Positions 7,733 to 16,001 of a stretch of DNA of 29,105 nucleotides are shown one piece after another. The position numbers and the translations under genes were made by a program. The notes beneath the pieces were generated by a model, which was given only the letters and a program-made list of their open reading frames with translations, had not been told where the DNA came from and searched no databases. How positions within the stretch are numbered: the first letter of the stretch is position 1; every line of letters starts with the position of its first letter. The DNA lies in assembly GCA_023262245.1 (NCBI GenBank), contig JALRDC010000153.1, forward strand, positions 1 through 29,105. The letters are read 5' to 3'. This DNA is from Flavobacteriaceae bacterium (GTDB lineage Bacteria; Bacteroidota; Bacteroidia; Flavobacteriales; Flavobacteriaceae).

Positions 7733-8551
7733 ATGAATTACCAACAACAAATCGATGAAAGCAGTGCCTACCTCTTAAGTTTGGGAATTCCAAAAGGATG
7801 TTTGGGGATCGTACTGGGTACCGGACTAGGTGGGTTGGAAAAATTATTGGATTTAAAAATTGAAGTTTCCTATAGTAAAATCCCACATTTCCCTAAAGGA
7901 ATAATGGAATATCAAAAAGGAAGACTTTTGTATGGTCTGCTGGAAGGAAAACCTGTTCTTATGTTTCAAGGCCGTTTTCACGCATATGAGGGTTTAACTT
8001 TTTTTGAAATAACTTTTTCTGTTCGTTTGATGCATGCACTTGCGGTAGATAAATTAATACTGAGTAATGCTGCAGGAGCAGTGAATTTATCTTTTTCCAA
8101 AGGAGGGGTAATGTTAATTGAAGACCACATTAATTTACAAGGAGGTTCTCCTCTCGCAGAAAAACAGGTGCAACAACTCGGAAATCGTTTTGTTGATATG
8201 AGCGCTCCCTATTCCGATTCCATGAACCAGAAGGTCACAAAGCTTGCTGATAAACTAGGGGAAACGCTTTTTAAAGGAGTGTATGCTGCAGTTTTGGGTC
8301 CTCAATTAGAAACCAAAGCGGAATACCGATTTTTAAAAATAATTGGGGCTGATGCGGTGGGAATGTCAACAGTCCCTGAAGTAATTGTAGCAAATCAACT
8401 TCAAATGGAATGCATCGCATTTTCTGTTCTTACCGATCTTTGTAACCCAGACCAGCTTGATCCCATAGATATTGAAGATATAATGAATGCCGCAAAAAAA
8501 GGAGAACAAGTTCTTATCCGATTACTCAGGGGTTTAATTCCTCTAATTTAA
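7733..8551 (+). CDS. Purine nucleoside phosphorylase, class I (trimeric type)
   Basis: The 272-residue protein has the class I PNP landmarks: the phosphate loop GTGLGGLE, the RFHAYEG segment, NAAGAVN, and GPQLETKAEYRFLKIIG followed by DAVGMSTVPEV. It cleaves purine nucleosides with phosphate to base and ribose-1-phosphate. At the position of human N243, which reads the 6-oxo group, there is aspartate (D235, in VLTDLCNP); Asp there is known to favour 6-aminopurines in the human enzyme, although Asp may be common in Bacteroidota. Lying 33 bases after arsS, it could remove adenine from the arsenosugar nucleoside. An ordinary purine-salvage role is the alternative. Confidence 0.9.
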   Translation: MNYQQQIDESSAYLLSLGIPKGCLGIVLGTGLGGLEKLLDLKIEVSYSKIPHFPKGIMEYQKGRLLYGLLEGKPVLMFQGRFHAYEGLTFFEITFSVRLMHALAVDKLILSNAAGAVNLSFSKGGVMLIEDHINLQGGSPLAEKQVQQLGNRFVDMSAPYSDSMNQKVTKLADKLGETLFKGVYAAVLGPQLETKAEYRFLKIIGADAVGMSTVPEVIVANQLQMECIAFSVLTDLCNPDQLDPIDIEDIMNAAKKGEQVLIRLLRGLIPLI

Positions 8552-8643
8552 ATATTACTCTTTCAATAAGCTCCTTTTTGAATAAATACTGTTCTCGTTT
8601 ATAATTTGGCATGAATTCCCATAACAATTCCGATCCCGAGGTC

Positions 8644-8672
8644 TTTTAAAATAACAAAAAGAATTATTTTTG
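8644..8672 (+). promoter_or_regulatory. Bacteroidota-type promoter of glyS
   Basis: TATTTTTG at 8665-8672 is an exact match to the Bacteroidota -7 consensus TAnnTTTG. A weak TTTT at 8644-8647, 17 bases upstream, may serve as the -33 region. The box ends only 4 bases before the glyS ATG, so transcription would begin at or next to the start codon, giving a leaderless or near-leaderless mRNA. The rest of the 125-base gap after the PNP gene shows no gene I can support. Confidence 0.45.
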
Positions 8673-8676
8673 CGCC

Positions 8677-10218
8677 ATGGTACAGCAAGCAGATCAATTC
8701 AAAAAAGTAATTTCCCATGCCAAAGAGTATGGCTTTGTATTCCCCTCAAGCGAAATTTACGACGGCCTAAGTGCCGTTTATGACTACGCACAAAATGGAG
8801 TTGCTTTAAAAAACAACATACGAGAATACTGGTGGAAGTCTATGGTCCAACTTCACGAAAATATAGTGGGAATTGATGCGGCCATTTTTATGCACCCAAC
8901 GACCTGGAAGGCTTCGGGTCACGTGGATGCGTTTAACGATCCTTTGATTGATAATAAAGACTCTAAAAAGCGTTATCGTGCAGACGTTTTAGTGGAAGAC
9001 TATTGTGCTAAAATTGAGGGCAAAATTGATAAAGAAGTAAAGAAAGCCGCGAAACGCTTTGGTGAAGATTTTGATGAATCACAATTTTTAGCTACCAATC
9101 CAAGGGTTTTAGGATATCAGGAAAAAATAGACAGTATCTTAAAGCGTTTAGGAAAATCTTTAGAGAACGAAGATCTAGCTGATGTAAAAAACTTGATTGA
9201 AGAATTAGAAATTACCTGCCCAGAATCAGGTTCACGAAATTGGACAGAAGTAAAGCAATTCAATTTGATGTTTGGTACCAAACTAGGTGCTTCTGCAGAG
9301 TCGGCAATGGATTTGTATTTGCGTCCTGAGACTGCACAGGGGATTTTTGTTAACTTTTTGAATGTGCAAAAAACCAGCCGAATGAAAGTTCCTTTTGGAA
9401 TTGCACAAACCGGGAAAGCCTTTCGAAATGAAATTGTTGCTCGTCAGTTCATTTTCCGAATGCGTGAATTTGAACAAATGGAGATGCAATTTTTTGTTCC
9501 TCCAGGGACTCAAAAAGAGTGGTATGAGCAGTGGAAAGAAACCCGAATGAAATGGCATCTTTCTTTAGGCATGGGTGCAGACAACTATCGTTTTCACGAT
9601 CATGAAAAACTAGCGCATTATGCAGATGCTGCTGCGGATATAGAATTTAAATTTCCCTTTGGATTTAAAGAATTGGAAGGGATTCATTCACGAACTGATT
9701 TTGACTTGGGAAGCCATGAAAAATATTCTGGAAAGAAATTGCAGTATTTTGATCCCGAACGCAATGAAAATTATGTTCCTTATGTAGTAGAAACCTCTAT
9801 AGGATTGGACCGTATGTTTTTGGCGGTATTCTCTTGGGCTTTACGTGAAGAAACTCTTGAAGATGGCACAAGTAGAACAGTTCTAAAACTTCCAGCACTG
9901 CTCGCACCCACAAAAGCGGCTGTTTTACCTCTTGTAAAGAAAGATGGTTTACCAGAATTGGCGCAGTCTATTCTCGAAAAGTTAAAGTGGGATCATGCTG
10001 TTGTTTATGACGAAAAAGATGCAGTAGGACGTCGTTATAGAAGACAGGATGCCTTAGGCACACCCTTTTGTATTACAGTAGATCATCAGTCGTTAGAAGA
10101 TCAAACGGTGACTTTGCGAGACCGAGACAGCATGCTACAGCAACGAGTGGCTTTGGCAGAGTTGCCTGTTTTACTAAAAGAAAAGTTAGATCTTAAAAAT
10201 TGGCTCAAAAACCTTTAA
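8677..10218 (+). CDS. glyS: Glycyl-tRNA synthetase (class II, homodimeric type)
   Basis: This 513-residue enzyme charges tRNA-Gly in the cytosol. The N-terminus (FKKVISHAKEYGFVFPSSE) and the HPTTWKASGHVDAFNDPL segment are nearly invariant in bacterial/eukaryotic-type GlyRS of Bacteroidota. Class II motif 2 is seen in FRNEIVARQFIFRMREFEQ, motif 3 in SIGLDRMFLAVFSWA, and a C-terminal anticodon-binding domain runs from about residue 405 (LLAPTKAAVLPL onward). The gene name glyS is used for this alpha2 type in many annotations, though it is also called glyQS. It has its own promoter just upstream and converges with a barrel-protein gene with a 4-base overlap of the two stops. Confidence 0.97.
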   Translation: MVQQADQFKKVISHAKEYGFVFPSSEIYDGLSAVYDYAQNGVALKNNIREYWWKSMVQLHENIVGIDAAIFMHPTTWKASGHVDAFNDPLIDNKDSKKRYRADVLVEDYCAKIEGKIDKEVKKAAKRFGEDFDESQFLATNPRVLGYQEKIDSILKRLGKSLENEDLADVKNLIEELEITCPESGSRNWTEVKQFNLMFGTKLGASAESAMDLYLRPETAQGIFVNFLNVQKTSRMKVPFGIAQTGKAFRNEIVARQFIFRMREFEQMEMQFFVPPGTQKEWYEQWKETRMKWHLSLGMGADNYRFHDHEKLAHYADAAADIEFKFPFGFKELEGIHSRTDFDLGSHEKYSGKKLQYFDPERNENYVPYVVETSIGLDRMFLAVFSWALREETLEDGTSRTVLKLPALLAPTKAAVLPLVKKDGLPELAQSILEKLKWDHAVVYDEKDAVGRRYRRQDALGTPFCITVDHQSLEDQTVTLRDRDSMLQQRVALAELPVLLKEKLDLKNWLKNL

Positions 10219-10781
10219 AATCGTTTGCCAATTGACAGACCAACCCTTGGATATGCACGGATGTATTGTTCGTTTAAATACCGCCCTGCTCCAGCAAAAA
10301 CTTCAAATGAAAAGTTATTGTAATTAACAAATTTATAACCTAAATCCACACCTAAAGAGACCCCGAAATATTCCTGAAAGATATAGTCCCCTTCTCCATA
10401 AAAATCCGATTCTTGATACTCAAAGTAAGAGGTTTCACCTATATTGAACCCTGTAAAAATTTCGGTATAGAGCCCTTTGTTAGCGGCTGTTTTTTTGCTG
10501 TTTAAATAAATGCGATAAAAAGGAGCTAATTCAAATTTTTCATAGCGATAATCCTCATCAAGGTCAAAGTTGATGAAGCCATAAGCTCCAAAACTAGAAT
10601 GTTGATTAATAAATCGTTCATAAGTGATGCCTATAGCAGGCATAATCATAATTTCTAAGAGATTGATTTTTAACTCGTTTTGAGTGTTCTGGTTTTCTAG
10701 TATTTCTTTGTTTTCATTTTCCTGACTAGCAGCTAAAAAAGGCATCAAAAGAACTAAAGTGAAGGAAATAATATTTTTCAT
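10215..10781 (-). CDS. Hypothetical exported protein, probable outer-membrane beta-barrel
   Basis: I do not recognise a named family. The 188-residue product from ATG 10781 has a clean signal peptide (MKNIISFTLVLLMPFLAASQ), then a short acidic linker. After it come alternating amphipathic strands rich in Tyr, Phe and Gly (for example FGAYGFINFDL and FFGVSL-like strands), and it ends in Phe (SIGKRF) as outer-membrane barrels do. An in-frame ATG 21 bases earlier (10802) is less likely because it would put seven polar residues before the signal peptide. It resembles small DUF3575-like flavobacterial barrels in style. It is a single-gene unit between glyS (convergent) and xth (divergent). Confidence 0.65.
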   Translation of the reverse strand: MKNIISFTLVLLMPFLAASQENENKEILENQNTQNELKINLLEIMIMPAIGITYERFINQHSSFGAYGFINFDLDEDYRYEKFELAPFYRIYLNSKKTAANKGLYTEIFTGFNIGETSYFEYQESDFYGEGDYIFQEYFGVSLGVDLGYKFVNYNNFSFEVFAGAGRYLNEQYIRAYPRVGLSIGKRF

Positions 10782-10860
10782 ATTAATTGTTTTAATACTC
10801 ATTCCAAAATTTATACCAAAATCCCTTTTAAAGTAAAGTTTTATTCCAATAAGTATTTTT

Positions 10861-10868
10861 TATCTTCG
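10861..10868 (+). promoter_or_regulatory. Putative -7 box upstream of xth
   Basis: TATCTTCG matches TAnnTTTG except for one base (TTCG for TTTG). It lies 12 bases before the proposed TTG start of xth, and an A-rich AAAAAAAGGA stretch sits between box and start. No clear -33 element is seen. Confidence 0.35.
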
Positions 10869-10880
10869 TAAAAAAAGGAT

Positions 10881-11642
10881 TTGAAAATTCTCTCCTACAA
10901 TGTAAACGGCATAAGAGCTGCATTTAATAAAGGATTTATAGAATGGCTTCGAGCAACGGATGCAGATGTCATTTGTATTCAAGAAACCAAAGCGCTAAAA
11001 GAACAAGTGGACACCGAATTACTCGATAAATTAGGCTATCATCATTATTGGTTTTCAGCTCAAAAAAAAGGATACAGCGGCGTGGCTATTTTCTCCAAAA
11101 TCGAGCCTAAAAATCTTTCCTATGGAAGCGGAATAGAACATATGGATTTTGAGGGACGCATCATCCGAGCTGATTTTGATGAGGTATCTGTGATGAGCTT
11201 GTATTTGCCATCGGGCACCAATAGTGATCGGTTAGGGTATAAGTTTCAATTTATGGATGAATTTCAAACTTATATTAACCAGTTGAAGAAAGAAATTCCA
11301 AACTTAGTGATCTGTGGCGACTATAATATTTGTCATCAAGCAGTAGACATTCACGATCCAGTACGCAATAAAAATGTTTCGGGATTTCTTCCAGAAGAAC
11401 GCGCTTGGTTAGACAGGTTTATAAATTCTGGGTTTATTGATTCTTTTAGATATTTGAACCCTGAACCCCATCAATATAGCTGGTGGAGCTATCGGGCTAA
11501 TGCCAGGAACAACAATAAAGGTTGGCGTATTGACTATGCTCTAGTAAGTACTCCATTAAAAAACAAGATCAGTCGCTCTTTTTTATTACCCGAGGCCAAG
11601 CATTCAGATCACTGCCCTGTAGGTCTAGAACTAAACTTTTAA
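10881..11642 (+). CDS. xth: Exodeoxyribonuclease III / AP endonuclease
   Basis: The 253-residue protein is a Xth-type DNA repair enzyme that cuts at abasic sites and trims 3' blocks. It shows KILSYNVNGIRAAF at the N-terminus, the metal-binding glutamate in CIQETKAL (E35), the catalytic CGDYNICHQAVD, NNNKGWRIDYALVS, and the terminal SDHCPVGLEL with the catalytic His. The conserved N-terminus begins right at position 10881, where the codon is TTG, so this gene appears to use a TTG start; no upstream ATG keeps the frame sensibly. The OmpA-like lipoprotein gene follows after one base, so they share a transcript. Confidence 0.93.
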   Translation: MKILSYNVNGIRAAFNKGFIEWLRATDADVICIQETKALKEQVDTELLDKLGYHHYWFSAQKKGYSGVAIFSKIEPKNLSYGSGIEHMDFEGRIIRADFDEVSVMSLYLPSGTNSDRLGYKFQFMDEFQTYINQLKKEIPNLVICGDYNICHQAVDIHDPVRNKNVSGFLPEERAWLDRFINSGFIDSFRYLNPEPHQYSWWSYRANARNNNKGWRIDYALVSTPLKNKISRSFLLPEAKHSDHCPVGLELNF

Positions 11643-11643
11643 T

Positions 11644-12540
11644 ATGAGGCATCCTATTTTTATTTGTATCGTACTATTAAATCTTTCAGCATGTGTTTCT
11701 ACTAAAGTTTTCAACGATTTAGAATCTCGCTATGCTCAGATGAAATCTGAGCGAAATGCTCTTCAGAATTCTCAAGATTCTCTGCAACAATCCTGGGATC
11801 AATTGGATGGAAAATGGAAGGAAGCCACTTCCTATCTCAAGCGATCTAGAGACAGTGTAAAGAATGCAATAGACGCGATTAAAATTTTGAAAGATGAGTT
11901 TGCGCTGCTTAAAGAGAACAGTGAACTTAAAATTCAAGAGCGGATAGCAGAAAACAATGCGTTGCTTAAAGAGATTGCCATTAAAGAAACAGAATTGCAA
12001 ACCCGTTCGGAACGTGTGAATCAGTTAGAAAAAATGATTGACGATCAAAAACAAGCTTTAACTGAATTGAAAGAACGCTTATCAGACGCTTTATTAAATT
12101 TTGAAGGAAAAGGTCTTACAGTAGAGCAACGCAACGGTAAAGTTTATATTTCTATGGAAAATAAACTTTTATTTCAGTCTGGGAAATGGGATGTAGAGGC
12201 GCAGGGAAAACAGGCCCTAAGTCAATTGGCAAAAGTATTAGAAGAAAATCCTGATATTGCTATTTTAATTGAAGGGCATACCGATAATGTACCCTACACC
12301 AGTAGAGGTACGATGAAATCTAATTGGGATTTATCTACTAAAAGGGCTACGGCTGTTGTAGAAATTTTATTAGAAAATGATCAAATTTTACCTCAAAACC
12401 TTACCGCAGCCGGTCGAAGCGAATACGTGCCAATAGCACCTAACAGTTCTTCTGATGGACGAGCTGCTAACAGAAGAATAGAAGTGGTGCTCAGCCCTTC
12501 TTTGGATGAAATAACAGCCTTATTAGAAGCCAATAATTAA
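11644..12540 (+). CDS. OmpA-family peptidoglycan-binding lipoprotein with coiled coil
   Basis: The 298-residue protein has a lipoprotein signal (LLNLSAC, lipidated C17), a long heptad-rich coiled coil (about residues 25-155) and a C-terminal OmpA/MotB-like domain (about 165-290). That domain carries LLFQSGKWDV, the peptidoglycan-contact motif EGHTDNVPY and GRAANRRIEVVLSP. It probably spans the periplasm from the outer membrane to the cell wall. It resembles the flavobacterial OmpA-family proteins that stabilise the envelope. It starts one base after the xth stop and ends 7 bases before the aldo/keto reductase gene. The coiled coil makes it longer than Pal, so Pal itself is unlikely. Confidence 0.88.
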   Translation: MRHPIFICIVLLNLSACVSTKVFNDLESRYAQMKSERNALQNSQDSLQQSWDQLDGKWKEATSYLKRSRDSVKNAIDAIKILKDEFALLKENSELKIQERIAENNALLKEIAIKETELQTRSERVNQLEKMIDDQKQALTELKERLSDALLNFEGKGLTVEQRNGKVYISMENKLLFQSGKWDVEAQGKQALSQLAKVLEENPDIAILIEGHTDNVPYTSRGTMKSNWDLSTKRATAVVEILLENDQILPQNLTAAGRSEYVPIAPNSSSDGRAANRRIEVVLSPSLDEITALLEANN

Positions 12541-12547
12541 ATTAACT

Positions 12548-13585
12548 ATGGAATACAACACATTACCAGGAACGGACATTAAGGTCAGTAAAATTTGTCT
12601 AGGTACCATGACTTGGGGAAGACAAAATACCGAAGCAGAAGGACACGAACAAATGGATTTTGCTTTAGACCATGGAGTTAACTTTTTTGATACTGCAGAG
12701 CTCTACCCTATACCTCCCAGAGCAGAGGAACAAGGAGATACAGAGCGCTTTATAGGTACTTGGTTTAAGAAAAGAGCCAATAGAGAAAAAGTGATCTTGG
12801 CTTCAAAAATTGCAGGTCCTGCACCCTTTACGCAACACATTCGAACAGATATAAGCTATTCAAAAAAGTCCATTGACGATGCTATAGAAGGTAACTTAAA
12901 GCGCTTACAAACAGACTATATAGACTTGTATCAAATACATTGGCCAGAGCGCCCTACGAACTTTTTTGGAAAACGAGGATATTCTTACAAGAAAGGGGAT
13001 GTGTGGGAAGAAAATTTTGAAATGGTTTTAGATGCGCTAGAAGCTCATATTCAAAAGGGTAATATTAGGTATGTTGGTTTATCAAACGAAACGCCATGGG
13101 GAACCATGCGTTTTCTTCAAGCGGCTACTCAAGATCGTCCTCGAGTTCGAACCATACAAAACCCTTACTCTTTGCTTAACAGAACTTTCGAAATGGGAAA
13201 TGCTGAAGTATGCCATAGAGAAGAGGTTGGCTTGTTAGCCTATTCGCCTCTTGCTTTTGGTGTGCTTTCTGGGAAATATAGAGGTGGAAAGCAACCCGAA
13301 AATGCACGATTAACACTTTTCCCACATTATGATCGCTATAGTTCTGAGCCTTGTAAAAAAGCAGTTGAAGCCTATTATGATTTGGCTAAAAAAAATGGAA
13401 TGACTTTAACCCAATTGGCTTTAGCTTTTGTGAATGATCGCCCTTTTGTAACCAGTAATATTATTGGAGCGACCAATTTGGATCAACTTAAAGAAAATAT
13501 TGATACTGCAGCAATTCGATTAAGTGACGAGATTCTCAACGAAATCGATGCCCTACACGAAGCAGTACCCAATCCCTCAACTTAA
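12548..13585 (+). CDS. Aldo/keto reductase, Tas family
   Basis: This 345-residue cytosolic NADPH-dependent oxidoreductase has the AKR tetrad: D48 and Y53 in NFFDTAELYP, K87 in ILASKIAG and H131 in LYQIHWPERP. The text YPIPPRAEEQGDTERFIGTW is typical of the Tas branch (E. coli Tas), whose natural substrate is unsettled. The cofactor region near the C-terminus reads SNIIGATNLDQLKENI. It is the third gene of the xth-OmpA-AKR run, 7 bases after the preceding stop, and converges with the ABC ATPase gene with only 2 bases between the stops. Confidence 0.9.
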   Translation: MEYNTLPGTDIKVSKICLGTMTWGRQNTEAEGHEQMDFALDHGVNFFDTAELYPIPPRAEEQGDTERFIGTWFKKRANREKVILASKIAGPAPFTQHIRTDISYSKKSIDDAIEGNLKRLQTDYIDLYQIHWPERPTNFFGKRGYSYKKGDVWEENFEMVLDALEAHIQKGNIRYVGLSNETPWGTMRFLQAATQDRPRVRTIQNPYSLLNRTFEMGNAEVCHREEVGLLAYSPLAFGVLSGKYRGGKQPENARLTLFPHYDRYSSEPCKKAVEAYYDLAKKNGMTLTQLALAFVNDRPFVTSNIIGATNLDQLKENIDTAAIRLSDEILNEIDALHEAVPNPST

Positions 13586-13587
13586 AC

Positions 13588-15255
13588 CTAGGGAATCGAA
13601 TTAATCAATTTTTGAGTATACGGATTTGAGGGGTTTTTATAAAGCGTATCTGCCTCTTGAAGTTCAACAAGAGAACCTTCCTGCATTACCATAACCCGAT
13701 CTGACATATATTTTACAACAGCCAAATCGTGAGAGATGAAAAGGTAGCTTAAGCCTAAAGCCTGTTTCAAATCATTTAAGAGGTTAAGAACTTGAGCCTG
13801 TACGGAAATATCAAGAGCCGCAACAGATTCATCACAAATCAAAACTTTTGGTTCTACTGCCAATGCTCGCGCTATGACAACTCTTTGCCGTTGTCCACCA
13901 GATAACTCGTGTGGATGTCGGCTTTTAAACTCTGAGCTAAGTCCTACCTGATCCAGCAAGGCCTCAATGCGTTTTTGATTTTGCTCCTCATTTTTATTGT
14001 GATGCACGTGTAATACTTCCTCTAAGGCAGATGCTACAGTTTTAGATGGGTGTAAAGCAGCAAAGGGATCCTGAAAAATAAATTGTACATCCTTTCGCAA
14101 TTGACGCAGCTGCATTTTATTTTTAGAATCTAGTTTAACCCCCTGCCAAAATAATTCTCCCGCAGAAGCAGGCTCTAAACAAACTAAGGTTTTCGCAAGA
14201 GTAGATTTTCCGCAACCAGACTCTCCCACCAGCCCTAAGACTTCACCAGGATAGAGGGAAAAACTGATTGGTTTTACTGCTTCAAAACCAAGATTTTTTT
14301 TGAGCCATCTCTTTTTAAAAAATATTTTTTCTAGATTTTTGACCTCTAATAGGGGAGCAGTACTGTAAAGATTTTTGTGTCGCTTTGATCTTGTTGTTTG
14401 AGTAATTATTTTTGGTTTAAAATCCTCGTTTTGATAATCTTGAAGGGTGGGGAGGCGTTCCCACCGAACCCGAGTTTCTGGCCTCGCGAATAAGAGGCCT
14501 TTGGTATAGGGGTGTTTGGGATTTTGGAACAAGTTTTTAGAATACCCTGATTCAACAATAGTCCCTTTATACATGACCAATACCCGATCTGCTAGTTGTT
14601 TTACTAAAGCAAGGTCATGGGAAATAAACAGGATGCTCATCTCATATTTTTTTTGAAGCGATTTTAGGAGCAATATTATTTCTCGTTGTACCGTAACGTC
14701 CAATGCAGTAGTAGGCTCATCGGCAATTAATAATTTAGGATTGCAAAGTAAGGCCATTGCAATCATGATTCGTTGTTTCTGACCTCCACTTAATTCATGA
14801 GGATATGCCTTAATAATTCGGTCGGTATCATTGAGTTGAACTTCATGAAGGATCTTTTCAATCAACTCTCTACCTTCTTTCCTCTTTATTTTTCGATGCA
14901 ATTGAAGTACTTCTATTAATTGTTTTCCACACCTTAGAGTAGGATTTAAACTCGATTGCGGTTCTTGAAAAACCATTCCTAAAGTATTGCCTCTTTGATC
15001 TTGCCATTCTTTTGGACTTAAGGTTCTCAAGTCTTTTGATTCAAAAGAGAACTTGCGGGCTTTTATTGTGGCATTTTTGGGTTGTAAGCCCATTAAACTC
15101 AATGCAGTCATTGATTTCCCACTCCCTGATTCACCCACTATGGATACAATCTCTTTTTGACCAATTTGAAAACTCAGATTTTTTAAAATAGTATGCGCAC
15201 CTATAGTTAGTGAGGCATTATTTACTTCAACGAGTGGAGATTTTTTAGACTGCAT
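13588..15255 (-). CDS. Duplicated peptide-type ABC transporter ATPase (DppD-DppF fusion)
   Basis: One 555-residue chain holds two complete ABC ATPase domains. Domain 1 has Walker A GESGSGKS (41-48), signature LSGGQKQR and Walker B LLIADEPT. Domain 2 has Walker A GESGCGKS (near 342), signature LSGGQRQR and Walker B VLICDESVAALD. Each ends with the oligopeptide-transporter extension containing NPKHPYTKGLL or NPSNPYTQKLI. This is the YejF/GsiA-like arrangement that powers peptide or nickel importers at the inner membrane. No permease or solute-binding gene is adjacent, so its partners are elsewhere or lie outside the window. It precedes the exonuclease gene's operon only by position: it begins 23 bases after that gene's stop. 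Confidence 0.92.
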   Translation of the reverse strand: MQSKKSPLVEVNNASLTIGAHTILKNLSFQIGQKEIVSIVGESGSGKSMTALSLMGLQPKNATIKARKFSFESKDLRTLSPKEWQDQRGNTLGMVFQEPQSSLNPTLRCGKQLIEVLQLHRKIKRKEGRELIEKILHEVQLNDTDRIIKAYPHELSGGQKQRIMIAMALLCNPKLLIADEPTTALDVTVQREIILLLKSLQKKYEMSILFISHDLALVKQLADRVLVMYKGTIVESGYSKNLFQNPKHPYTKGLLFARPETRVRWERLPTLQDYQNEDFKPKIITQTTRSKRHKNLYSTAPLLEVKNLEKIFFKKRWLKKNLGFEAVKPISFSLYPGEVLGLVGESGCGKSTLAKTLVCLEPASAGELFWQGVKLDSKNKMQLRQLRKDVQFIFQDPFAALHPSKTVASALEEVLHVHHNKNEEQNQKRIEALLDQVGLSSEFKSRHPHELSGGQRQRVVIARALAVEPKVLICDESVAALDISVQAQVLNLLNDLKQALGLSYLFISHDLAVVKYMSDRVMVMQEGSLVELQEADTLYKNPSNPYTQKLINSIP

Positions 15256-15278
15256 AAGTTCAAATATAAAGGTAAATC

Positions 15279-16001
15279 TCAGCTCTTGGAACTCAAGGAA
15301 ATTTCTTTTTCTGTAAGTAGGGGCTCATTGCGAAGTTTTAATATGATTTGTGCTACTGTAAGTACATCCTTTTCACAATAATTTACGATTCTTTGCAAGT
15401 CTTTTTCAACATAATACACGTGGGCTACTTGACTTCCATCTATATCATCCTTTGGAGAAGGAATCCCCAAAACGTGAGCCAATAATTTAAGAGAGGTGTA
15501 ATGTTTAAAATCACCAAAGCGCCATAAATGAAGGGTGTCTAAATGTGGAACTTCCCAAGGTTTTTTGTTAAAAAGTTCTAGGGGTTTAGGAAGGTTAATT
15601 CCGTTAATGAGCATTCTTCTGGCGATATAGGGGAAGTCAAATTCTTTGGAATTGTGACCGCAAAGCAAATGATATTTAGTACTGAAATAATCTTCAACAA
15701 GCGTTTTAAATTCATTTAACAGTTGGGCTTCATCACCACTAAAACTTTTCAACCTGAAATCTTTTGGGTTATTTTGTGGGCTAAAATAACCTACAGAAAT
15801 GCAAATTATTTTACCGAATTCAGCCCAAATTCCTGCTTTCCCATAAAATTCTTCTGCCGTTTGTTCCTCTTTTCTTTGGTATGCAGTTTTTTCTTCAAAA
15901 AAGGATTGTTCCTCTGGAGGTACAGCTGAAAAGCGGTCATAGAGTGGTACTGTTTCTATATCGAGAAACAATATTTTATGGAGATCAAGATTTGTTAACA
16001 T
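15279..16001 (-). CDS. Predicted 3'-5' exonuclease, PolB-like (DnaQ superfamily)
   Basis: The 240-residue protein has exonuclease motif I ILFLDIETVPL (D14, E16), motif II LLCGHNSKEFDFPYIARR, and motif III YCEKDVLTV with its aspartate. This matches the stand-alone PolB exonuclease-like family (PF10108 type) rather than the polymerase itself. The role is presumably 3'-5' DNA or RNA trimming in the cytosol, but no substrate is established. Its start overlaps the end of the upstream serine hydrolase gene by 17 bases, so these are likely cotranscribed, together with ogt further up. Confidence 0.82.
   Translation of the reverse strand: MLTNLDLHKILFLDIETVPLYDRFSAVPPEEQSFFEEKTAYQRKEEQTAEEFYGKAGIWAEFGKIICISVGYFSPQNNPKDFRLKSFSGDEAQLLNEFKTLVEDYFSTKYHLLCGHNSKEFDFPYIARRMLINGINLPKPLELFNKKPWEVPHLDTLHLWRFGDFKHYTSLKLLAHVLGIPSPKDDIDGSQVAHVYYVEKDLQRIVNYCEKDVLTVAQIILKLRNEPLLTEKEISLSSKS

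Noticed and set aside
8611..8649. Short ORF of 12 codons (MNSHNNSDPEVF) between the PNP and glyS genes
   Set aside because: Too short to support; no recognisable peptide, no repeat of an attenuator pattern (no run of glycine codons), and it overlaps the putative glyS promoter.
9283..9558. 91-residue ORF antisense to glyS
   Set aside because: Lies inside an unmistakable glycyl-tRNA synthetase on the other strand.
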